From: Nitrospinota bacterium
Lineage (GTDB): Bacteria > Nitrospinota > Nitrospinia > Nitrospinales > Nitrospinaceae
DNA length: 10,315 nt
Assembly (NCBI GenBank): GCA_027298165.1
Contig: JAPUGN010000199.1
Location: forward strand, 1-10,315
Reading direction: 5' to 3'
Numbering within the stretch: the first letter of the stretch is position 1; each line of letters starts with the position of its first letter. Under the pieces are notes generated by a model. That model was not told the DNA's origin. It did not search any database and saw nothing but the letters and a program-made list of their open reading frames with translations. This document shows positions 1 to 6,271 of this stretch, piece after piece. The translations under genes and the position numbers were made by a program.

Positions 1-641
1 AACACCTGCTCTGCATCTTCCTCCAGCAACTCTTTCAACAAATTCATGGACGCTTGATCGCCGATTTTGCCGAGGTAACTGATGGACTGAAAGCGATGCA
101 CGACATTGCCGCCTTTCACCGCACCGGCGAGGTCGCTGAAATACGGTTTCTCCCCCAGCCGCACCAGGGCATAGGCGGCGGCGAGGCGCACCATGCGGTC
201 GGGCGCTTCCAATAAATTTTTAATGGCCGGGATGGATTCGGTATCGCCCAATTCAGCCAGCAAGTCCAGCGCGGTGCTTTTCACCCAGACGTTGGAGTCG
301 GACAATCCCGCGCGTCCGAGGGCCCTGGCTGGATCTTCGGACAAGCGGGAAATCCCCTGCAGGGCAAACTGGCGGGTGGTGGGATAAAAATCCTTCGCCC
401 CTTTTTCGAGCAGCGGAATAAGGGCGGCATCTTCCGACTCGCCCACCGCACGGGCGGCGCCGCTACGGATGAACGCTTCCTCACTTGTCATGGCCTGCTG
501 GAGGATGGTGTAACATTGGGCCCGGATATGGGCGACCACCTCACCTGTTTTGCGCGGCGGTTCTTCCGCGAAGGCGCTCCAGGTCCAGCCGAACATAACA
601 ATCAATGCCCACGCCCACGCGTGATCAGTCTTCCAGTGCAT
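1..641 (-). CDS. Exported HEAT-repeat protein, N-terminal part (3' end outside window)
   Basis: The gene runs off the left edge; 213 codons from the start are present. Residues 1-25 form a classic Sec signal peptide: a charged start (MHWKTD), a hydrophobic core (ALIVMFGWTW), and a likely cleavage after AFA before EE. The mature part is a run of paired amphipathic helices typical of HEAT/PBS-lyase repeats, for example TALDLLAELGDTESIPAIKN and the following RLAAAYALVRLGEK, with one unit about every 30 residues from residue 35 on. Such repeats are protein-binding scaffolds, here probably periplasmic; no catalytic motif is visible. The ATG at 641 has a purine-rich stretch (AGAAAGAG) upstream. It lies inside the 3' end of the preceding glycosyltransferase gene, a 17-nt overlap, so the two are probably translationally coupled. 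Family assignment is solid; the function is unknown. Confidence 0.82.
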   Translation of the reverse strand, partial: MHWKTDHAWAWALIVMFGWTWSAFAEEPPRKTGEVVAHIRAQCYTILQQAMTSEEAFIRSGAARAVGESEDAALIPLLEKGAKDFYPTTRQFALQGISRLSEDPARALGRAGLSDSNVWVKSTALDLLAELGDTESIPAIKNLLEAPDRMVRLAAAYALVRLGEKPYFSDLAGAVKGGNVVHRFQSISYLGKIGDQASMNLLKELLEEDAEQV

Positions 642-1551
642 GCAGTAACATCTCTTTCTCAAAAGGTTGGCCGGCGTACAATGCCTGTTCGTTGGGGCTC
701 AGGGTTTCGCGGTAGTGTTGAACGGCCTCCCCGTAGACACGGGCTTCATCTATCTTTCCACGGTTGCGGTAACCGGTCTGAAGAATGGCGCATTTTTCGG
801 CGAGGGTTTCCAGCACCCAGGTGCGTTGCTGGAGACTGAGGTAATCCTCCTTCAGAATTTTCCCCAGAGCGTACACTCGAAAGCGGTCCATACCCCGGAA
901 CTTGTGCGACAACTGGTCGTCATGCCCGCCGGTTTTGACGATGAGTTTCTCCGGCAGGCAATCCACCCGGTAACGCGACGCCAGCCGCAACCACAGATCG
1001 TAATCCTCGCAGGCGGCCAGATCGGTGTCGAATCTTCCGATCGCATCCAGAACCGTGGCGCGCAACATCATCGACGACGGACTGATAATGCACAGGGGCA
1101 GACATTGCTTGAAGATGTCTCCCGAATGCTTGCGGTGTTTGTTTTTCGGGTTCACCCGGACGCCATGGCGAATCCAGATTTCGTCGGTGTAGCAGGCCGG
1201 ACATTCAGGATGAGATAACATCCAATCCACCTGTGCCTGCAATTTATTGGCGGTCCAGCGGTCGTCGGAATCGAGAAAGCAGACCCACCTGCCTCGGGCC
1301 ATTTCGATGCCCCGGTTGCGGGCGGCGGAGACGCCGCGGTTGTCTTCCCAGCGGTGGACCCGGACCCCGGGAAACCGGCGCAGGAGATCCGGGGTGTCAT
1401 CGGTGGAGCCGTCATCAATCACGAGGGTCTCGAAATCCCGGAAGGTCTGGCCGGCAACCGAGCTCAGGGTCTCCGCCAGACACCAGGCCCGGTTGAAGGT
1501 CGGAATAATGACCGAAACCGCAGGTTTTTCGGAATTTGGGGTGACTGCCAC
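625..1551 (-). CDS. Family 2 glycosyltransferase (GT-A fold)
   Basis: This is a 308-residue GT2 enzyme that transfers a sugar from a nucleotide-sugar donor to an unidentified acceptor, acting in the cytoplasm. The N-terminal nucleotide-binding strand is VSVIIPTFN (residues 12-20), followed by VIDDGSTDDT (44-53) and NRGVSAARNRG (71-81). The metal/nucleotide DxD motif is LDSDD at 93-97, and the acceptor-side catalytic loop is CEDYDLW (181-187). The C-terminal 70 residues are helical and specific to the subfamily. There are no membrane spans. The start is a GTG at 1549-1551, but no Shine-Dalgarno motif sits at normal distance: the nearest GGAGG lies about 28 nt upstream. The frame stays open upstream to a TAA near 1618 with no ATG, GTG or TTG, so an unusual start is possible. 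The stop codon overlaps the next gene (HEAT protein). The acceptor could be a cell-surface glycan or a protein; the sequence does not say. Confidence 0.88.
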   Translation of the reverse strand: MAVTPNSEKPAVSVIIPTFNRAWCLAETLSSVAGQTFRDFETLVIDDGSTDDTPDLLRRFPGVRVHRWEDNRGVSAARNRGIEMARGRWVCFLDSDDRWTANKLQAQVDWMLSHPECPACYTDEIWIRHGVRVNPKNKHRKHSGDIFKQCLPLCIISPSSMMLRATVLDAIGRFDTDLAACEDYDLWLRLASRYRVDCLPEKLIVKTGGHDDQLSHKFRGMDRFRVYALGKILKEDYLSLQQRTWVLETLAEKCAILQTGYRNRGKIDEARVYGEAVQHYRETLSPNEQALYAGQPFEKEMLLHALED

Positions 1552-1669
1552 TGGATTAAGTAATTCAAAGGGTTCGGCCGCCTCCGGTGCCTCCCGGGGC
1601 GGCGGATTGGGTATTTAATCAATTGATTTTACAGGGGTTGACTCCTACGGTCCCCCGGCTACAAAACCC

Positions 1670-1698
1670 TTGACAAAGGAGCGATTTTCCCATATTAG
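1670..1698 (+). promoter_or_regulatory. Predicted sigma70-type promoter for the polyprenyl synthase
   Basis: A perfect -35 box TTGACA (1670-1675) is followed after exactly 17 bp by TATTAG (1693-1698), 4 of 6 matches to the -10 consensus. Predicted transcription would start near 1705, giving a leader of about 110 nt. A second possible -10 (TAGAAT, 1774-1779) lies closer to the gene but has no recognisable -35. Confidence 0.55.
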
Positions 1699-1800
1699 TA
1701 GCAGTTTTGCGACCCAAATGTGGTGGCATTCAGCATACTCTCAACCCGGGTCGCCGTGCCCATGAGCCCGTGTTAGAATAGCCGTTGCTGGGCCACCGAT

Positions 1801-1806
1801 GGAAAG
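1801..1806 (+). promoter_or_regulatory. Ribosome binding site that sets the polyprenyl synthase start
   Basis: GGAAAG lies 7 nt before the ATG at 1814. The alternative in-frame ATG at 1799 has no purine-rich motif upstream and would itself overlap this site, so the downstream ATG is preferred. Confidence 0.6.
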
Positions 1807-1813
1807 ACCTACT

Positions 1814-2833
1814 ATGAATTATAAAGAGGTTACGCAACTCTTCAGACCCGATCTGGAAAAAGTGGAACAGGCGCTGAGGGATAATTTCCTTTCGGATATT
1901 CCCATGATTCCGGGAGTCGGGGATTACATCCTGAGCTCCGGGGGCAAGCGAATCCGTCCTCTGCTCCTGCTGATCAGTTCCCGCCTGTGCGGTCAGGAGC
2001 TGAACGAGTCGGTCATCAAGCACTGTTGCGTGATCGAAAACGTCCATGCCGCCACTCTCCTGCACGACGATGTGGTGGACGAAACCACTATCCGGCGCGG
2101 ACGGCAGACCGTCAATTCCAAATGGGGCAACGACGCCAGCATTCTGGTCGGGGATTACCTGATCGCACAATCGCTGACCCTGCTCTCCGACGATGTCGAT
2201 CCGGTGATTTTCAAGGCCTTCTCCATAGCCGCCAAACTGCTGGTGGAGGGCGGCCTGCTGGAGTTTTCCAACGCCCGGGATATCCATGTCACCGAAAAAC
2301 ACTGCATGGACGTGATTTATCGGAAGACCTCGTCAATGTTATCGCTGGGTTGTCAACTCGGCGCATTAATCGCCGAGGCGGGAAAAGAACAGGAAGACGC
2401 CCTGGTGGCCTTCGGCAACCAGTTCGGAGTGGCGTTCCAATTGATGGACGACTTAATGGATTACGACGCCACATCGGAACAATTGGGAAAACCTGCGGGC
2501 AATGATTTTCTGGAAGGGCATGTCACCTTGCCACTCCATTACCTGTACCATCATTCGGACACTTCGTTGCAGAAAGAGATTGAGCGGTTTATCCAGAACG
2601 ACAAGCTGACGAACAAGGAGCTGGATTATATTCTGGATCGAATGCGCGAGGGCAAGGCGCTGGAATACACTCTCCAACAGGCACACAGCCACATGGTTCG
2701 CGCCAAAGAAGCACTGCAGGCCGTATCCTTCACCGCTCCGGAATACAAAGACACCCTGCTCGCCCTTTCCGATTACATCATCGACCGCTACACCCTTTCC
2801 AAGCCTTCCCTGGCCAACCTTCCCCAAATCTAA
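1814..2833 (+). CDS. Long-chain all-trans-polyprenyl diphosphate synthase (IspB-like)
   Basis: It elongates an allylic diphosphate with isopentenyl diphosphate units to make a long trans-prenyl chain, most likely the respiratory quinone side chain. Numbering from the ATG at 1814 (339 residues, normal for the family): the substrate-binding GGKRIRP is at 43-49, the first Asp-rich motif DDVVD at 85-89 with the trailing RR at 94-95, the KT pair at 171-172, and the second Asp-rich motif in FQLMDDLMD (208-216), followed by GKPAGNDFLEG. The fifth residue before the first Asp-rich motif is alanine (AATLLHDD). In this family a small residue there leaves the chain-length pocket open, which predicts a product longer than C20. 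The exact length (C35-C50) cannot be read from sequence. The gene has its own predicted promoter upstream, and only a weak hairpin separates it from the next gene on the same strand, so co-transcription is possible. An upstream ATG at 1799 would add five residues. Confidence 0.93.
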   Translation: MNYKEVTQLFRPDLEKVEQALRDNFLSDIPMIPGVGDYILSSGGKRIRPLLLLISSRLCGQELNESVIKHCCVIENVHAATLLHDDVVDETTIRRGRQTVNSKWGNDASILVGDYLIAQSLTLLSDDVDPVIFKAFSIAAKLLVEGGLLEFSNARDIHVTEKHCMDVIYRKTSSMLSLGCQLGALIAEAGKEQEDALVAFGNQFGVAFQLMDDLMDYDATSEQLGKPAGNDFLEGHVTLPLHYLYHHSDTSLQKEIERFIQNDKLTNKELDYILDRMREGKALEYTLQQAHSHMVRAKEALQAVSFTAPEYKDTLLALSDYIIDRYTLSKPSLANLPQI

Positions 2834-2929
2834 CCGTTTGATTTAAACCTTGTTTTGATCCCCGCACCGTTTTCCCGTTGCGGGTGTTGCACATAAGGAT
2901 TAAATTAAATGTATAGAAACGCTCTGCAT

Positions 2930-2934
2930 GGAGG
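2930..2934 (+). promoter_or_regulatory. Ribosome binding site that sets the AMMECR1 gene start
   Basis: A consensus GGAGG lies 5 nt before the ATG at 2940. The in-frame ATG at 2928 overlaps this motif and has no good site of its own, so the true start is probably 2940. Confidence 0.7.
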
Positions 2935-2939
2935 TTGGC

Positions 2940-3452
2940 ATGAGCACACATCCCTACATAACATTGGCGCGGGATTCGGTTGGGCACTTCCTGAACCATC
3001 ACACGAAACTGCCCTGCCCCGACCCGCTTTCCCGGGAATTGCTAATGCGCTCCGGGGCTTTTGTTTCCATCAAAAAGAAACAGCAATTGCGCGGTTGTAT
3101 CGGCACGCTGGAACCCAGCGAAGACAACCTGGCGATTGAGATCATCGAAAACGCACTCAAAGCCGCTCTGCACGATCCGCGATTTTCCCCTGTTTCCGTG
3201 GAAGAGCTGGAGGACCTGTCGTATTCCGTCGATGTGGTGCGTCCTCTGGAGAAAATCTCCAGTACCTCGGAGCTGGACCCCATAGTGTACGGCCTGGTGG
3301 TCAGGAGCAACGGCAAACAGGGAGTGCTGTTGCCCGATCTGGAAGGGGTGGATTCGATTGAAGACCAAATTCGCATCTGCAGGGACAAGGGCAAGATTAC
3401 AGATGACGAGCCGATAGAAATGCACCGGTTCCGGGTCGACCGGTTTCGCTGA
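2940..3452 (+). CDS. amrA: AMMECR1-domain protein (AmmeMemoRadiSam system protein A)
   Basis: The 170-residue protein (from the ATG at 2940) is a single AMMECR1 domain. The signature LRGCIG is at 50-55, with the conserved HDPRFSPV segment at 78-85 and the family's GVLLPDLEGVDS stretch at 128-139 near the C-terminus. In many bacteria and archaea the domain is encoded beside a Memo-like dioxygenase and a radical SAM enzyme, hence the system name. Neither partner is visible here, so this is a stand-alone copy, at least locally. The biochemical role of the family is not settled. The cysteine and arginine of the RGCIG loop are present, so nothing suggests decay. It follows the polyprenyl synthase by 106 nt on the same strand. 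Its stop is only 8 nt from the terminator region of the convergent ACL operon. An upstream ATG at 2928 would add four residues but lacks a ribosome site. Confidence 0.9.
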   Translation: MSTHPYITLARDSVGHFLNHHTKLPCPDPLSRELLMRSGAFVSIKKKQQLRGCIGTLEPSEDNLAIEIIENALKAALHDPRFSPVSVEELEDLSYSVDVVRPLEKISSTSELDPIVYGLVVRSNGKQGVLLPDLEGVDSIEDQIRICRDKGKITDDEPIEMHRFRVDRFR

Positions 3453-3460
3453 TTCTTTCC

Positions 3461-3492
3461 AAAAAAAAACAGGCCGGCAAATTACCGGCCTG
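3461..3492 (-). terminator. Rho-independent terminator of the aclBA operon
   Basis: On the minus strand, a perfect 8-bp GC-rich stem (CAGGCCGG / CCGGCCTG, 3470-3477 with 3485-3492) and a 7-nt loop are followed immediately by nine U residues (A tract at 3461-3469 on the plus strand). It lies 28 nt past the aclA stop. In the plus direction the hairpin is followed by CTTCATTG, so it would be a poor terminator for the AMMECR1 gene. Confidence 0.92.
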
Positions 3493-3520
3493 CTTCATTG
3501 AAACTCAAAATAAAAAGGAA

Positions 3521-6229
3521 TTATCCAACGTACATGACCTTGCTCGCCGGGGTACGGGTATCCATGTTCTTGCCGCGGTTGGTGTGGTCGTCGATTTCCG
3601 CCGCACAACCGATCATACGGCCAAACAGAAACGCCATGAAGCTGGCCCATTCGATATCTTCCTCCTTAATGGACCCCTTCTTGTAATCCGACCACAGCAT
3701 TTTGAGCAGAATCACCGCGATGACGGCGTCGATGTTGACGCAGTACACGTTTTTCGTCACCTTGGCTTTGAACAGGCTTTCCACCAGGTGATGGTAGAAA
3801 TCGAGGAACACATTATAAAGCCCCTTGTCCTTGAACAGTTTATTGACATATTCCTCGCGCGGGTCAACGTTAACATCTTTCCCCTTAAATATCGGATGGT
3901 TCACGCAGGGAATCTTGGCATACTCCAAATGGCCGAGCCCCTTCTGCTCCTTTTTATAATTGCCGTACCATTTGGCGTAATCGGCCGCCAGTTTCTCCAG
4001 ATCCACGCCGTGCTTGGAGTTCGCAGGATCTTTCAGGTCGCAGTCCTTGAACTGATCGATCAGAAACGCCGCCGCTTCGTAGCCGTTGCCACCGTGAGCG
4101 AACCCGGTATGGGTCAGAAAACCAATGAAACTTTTGTTGATCTGCACACGGTTGGGTTGTTCCGGTCCGTCGGCGCTGACCGCGCCCTTGGACCCCTGGG
4201 CAGAAATGGTGCCGGGACCGTTGGTGATGATCAGGCCCAGAAGAACCTGGAATTCGAATAACTCCCCTTCCGAAGCATCCCGTCCCATCAAGGCCAAAAA
4301 TGCGGTGCGGGTGAAGCTGTGGCCGAGCAGATCGTCATTTTTCACGCCGCAGAACGTGCCGGTGCCATGCTGTCCTTCCGGCGCGGCCACGCCCACTATG
4401 GTGCTGTAGATCAGGCTGTACCAGGGCAAACGCAACAAGGTGATCTTTGAAATCTTTTTGGTCCGCAGACTCGGCCAAGCCAGAGTCGTCCAGATTGCCG
4501 CCACCACCGCTCCCATGGAAACATTGCCTTTATGTTCCTTGGCAAATTCCATCAGAAAATCGATGAACACCGACTTGCCTTTGGATTTGCAAATATCGAG
4601 CATTTTGGCCGCACCGGCATCGGCCGCTGAATCCAAAAGCGCATCTTTATGAGCGGCATCCTTAAGGAGAGACTTGTAATCGAACTTTCCTTCAGGATCG
4701 TCCAACTCGGTTAATTTAAAAATATCCAGCAGGGCTTCTGCGGCATCCATAGCTTTCTGCGCCTTCTTTTTTCCAATAATGGAAACCGCCGCCGCCTGTA
4801 CGGTGTTGGGAGAGTTGCCCGCCTCACGGGATGCCGTTGCCGCCGCGAGAGATGGTTGACCGTGCAGATTGACGTAAGCATTCAACACCACGTTGGCCAT
4901 CGCAGTACCCGATGCGCTGGGGTAACTGTGAGTCAGCGCAAATACCAGGTTTTCCTCAAACGATTTGTTGGACGCGTCCAAAATCGAAACATTGTGAATT
5001 TGTGAGACCTGGGTCTTCGGGTCCATCTTGGACGCGCCGCTGGCGTCTTTCAATGTTTCCCGGCTGATCTGCGCGCCGACCTGCTGTTTGAGAGCTTCGA
5101 TTTGCTCACTGTACGGTTCAATGGCCTTGACCGGTTGAACGTCCAGTTCTTTGGGAAGCGTAACGCCGTTATTACTGCCGAACCAGCATTTCAGGGACAG
5201 GTCGCCCCTCGGTTCGAAATCCGACTTCTTGCCGTTCAGTTCCATGACTTTGGTCAGGGCTTCCGGAATATGGGCAATGTTGGTGACCAGAGCGCCCTTC
5301 TTGGAAACCACAGGATTTTCCGGCGTGTAAATATCCTTCACCCCGAAATAGTCCATGAACCAATTTTCCTTGGCCACCGCATCATCACCGGAACCGGCGA
5401 GCGAGCCGGCATGGCCACAGGACTTGGTCAGCTTGGCTTTCCAGCGTCCCACGACACAGGCGATGAACGGTTTGTCGGACTTGAGCCCGCGTTCGTAATA
5501 CCCGCCGGGTTCGCAATACACAACGGCGGCCTGGGACCGATCGTCATTATTGAGGGCGTGAACAAATTCCTGGGGCCCGTAGTGGATGTACACATCCTTA
5601 CCGCTGGACACGGATGTGGTGGTGCCCCAACCCGCCGTCGTCAGGTAAACCGCGATGGTGGTGGTGAAGTTTCCTGAGTTGGAGAAAATCGCTATGGAAC
5701 CCTTGACCAGGGATTCATCCGGATGACCGCCGCCCAGGGCGCCGCCGATGCGGACATGGTTCCAGGCGTCCGCCAGGCCCAGACAGTTGCCGCCAAACAG
5801 ATCGACCCCGTTGGTCTGGCAAATGGCTCGCATGATGCGGGAATCCTTGACGGACACTTTTTCCGTGAGAACAATGACTTTCTTCAATTTGGGATTACTG
5901 CGTACCGCTTCCGCCACGCCGTCTTTTACGCCGGAGGGAGGCAGATAGACCACTGCGGTATTGAATTCATGACCCGCGGCCATGCCTTCTTTAATGGAAT
6001 TGTATACAGGGATTTTGCCGGCTTTAGTCGGCAGGGATTTTCCTGATTTGCCGGGTCCGGTTCCGAACACAATATTACCGCCGGAATACTCATGACTGAC
6101 CGGGGTAACGCCGGAACTTTCTTTTCCCAATATATTCAAAACGATGACCCTGTCATCCTTGGTCGCCAGCTCGGACAATGAATTGATCCCTACGTAATAA
6201 GGGAAACCCGCGACTCCGTCTTTATGCAT
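3521..6229 (-). CDS. aclA: ATP-citrate lyase, large subunit (CoA-ligase-like plus citrate-synthase-like), extended form
   Basis: With AclB this subunit converts citrate, ATP and CoA to acetyl-CoA, oxaloacetate, ADP and phosphate, the citrate-cleaving step of the reductive TCA cycle. Residues 1-340 are a succinyl-CoA-synthetase-alpha-like module: a CoA-binding region, GGNCLGL (146-152), SNSGNFTTT (183-191), and CGHAGS around the phosphorylated His273. Residues about 600-902 are citrate-synthase-like: GLIITNGPGTIS (665-676), AHGGNGYEAAAF (711-722), NHPIFKG...DPR with His778 as the likely catalytic histidine, and CVNIDAV with Asp834. The protein has 902 residues where canonical bacterial AclA has roughly 600. 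The extra part (about 400-600) contains LHGQPSLAAA (455-464) and looks like a second, partial citrate-synthase-like unit. Where human ACLY has a catalytic His in TADHGP, the main unit reads TNGP. The ATG at 6229 has GGAGG 9 nt upstream. It follows aclB by 42 nt. Assignment is firm; activity of the altered site is inferred. Confidence 0.93.
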   Translation of the reverse strand: MHKDGVAGFPYYVGINSLSELATKDDRVIVLNILGKESSGVTPVSHEYSGGNIVFGTGPGKSGKSLPTKAGKIPVYNSIKEGMAAGHEFNTAVVYLPPSGVKDGVAEAVRSNPKLKKVIVLTEKVSVKDSRIMRAICQTNGVDLFGGNCLGLADAWNHVRIGGALGGGHPDESLVKGSIAIFSNSGNFTTTIAVYLTTAGWGTTTSVSSGKDVYIHYGPQEFVHALNNDDRSQAAVVYCEPGGYYERGLKSDKPFIACVVGRWKAKLTKSCGHAGSLAGSGDDAVAKENWFMDYFGVKDIYTPENPVVSKKGALVTNIAHIPEALTKVMELNGKKSDFEPRGDLSLKCWFGSNNGVTLPKELDVQPVKAIEPYSEQIEALKQQVGAQISRETLKDASGASKMDPKTQVSQIHNVSILDASNKSFEENLVFALTHSYPSASGTAMANVVLNAYVNLHGQPSLAAATASREAGNSPNTVQAAAVSIIGKKKAQKAMDAAEALLDIFKLTELDDPEGKFDYKSLLKDAAHKDALLDSAADAGAAKMLDICKSKGKSVFIDFLMEFAKEHKGNVSMGAVVAAIWTTLAWPSLRTKKISKITLLRLPWYSLIYSTIVGVAAPEGQHGTGTFCGVKNDDLLGHSFTRTAFLALMGRDASEGELFEFQVLLGLIITNGPGTISAQGSKGAVSADGPEQPNRVQINKSFIGFLTHTGFAHGGNGYEAAAFLIDQFKDCDLKDPANSKHGVDLEKLAADYAKWYGNYKKEQKGLGHLEYAKIPCVNHPIFKGKDVNVDPREEYVNKLFKDKGLYNVFLDFYHHLVESLFKAKVTKNVYCVNIDAVIAVILLKMLWSDYKKGSIKEEDIEWASFMAFLFGRMIGCAAEIDDHTNRGKNMDTRTPASKVMYVG

Positions 6230-6238
6230 GTGCCTGAT

Positions 6239-6243
6239 CCTCC
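6239..6243 (-). promoter_or_regulatory. Ribosome binding site of aclA
   Basis: A consensus GGAGG lies 9 nt before the aclA ATG, inside the 42-nt gap after aclB. aclA therefore has its own strong initiation signal and does not depend on overlap coupling. Confidence 0.7.
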
Positions 6244-6271
6244 AGAATAGTGCTTTGCGATTCGAGTTAGA

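Noticed and set aside
667..1218. A 183-codon plus-strand frame opposite the first glycosyltransferase
   Set aside because: Antisense shadow; the GT2 motifs on the minus strand explain this stretch.
1617..1628. 12-bp palindrome AATCAATTGATT in the divergent region
   Set aside because: AT-rich and of a length expected a few times per 10 kb by chance. It is not placed at a promoter element I can support.
1730..2302. A 190-codon minus-strand frame across the polyprenyl synthase
   Set aside because: Antisense shadow of a gene with both Asp-rich motifs intact.
2861..2884. Hairpin CCCGCA/TGCGGG after the polyprenyl synthase as a terminator
   Set aside because: The stem is only 6 bp with a 12-nt loop, and it is followed by TGTTGCACA rather than a U-tract, so it is at best a weak pause site.
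3584..4261. A 225-codon open frame on the plus strand opposite aclA
   Set aside because: It is the antisense shadow of a strongly conserved aclA segment. It has no ribosome site and resembles no protein family.
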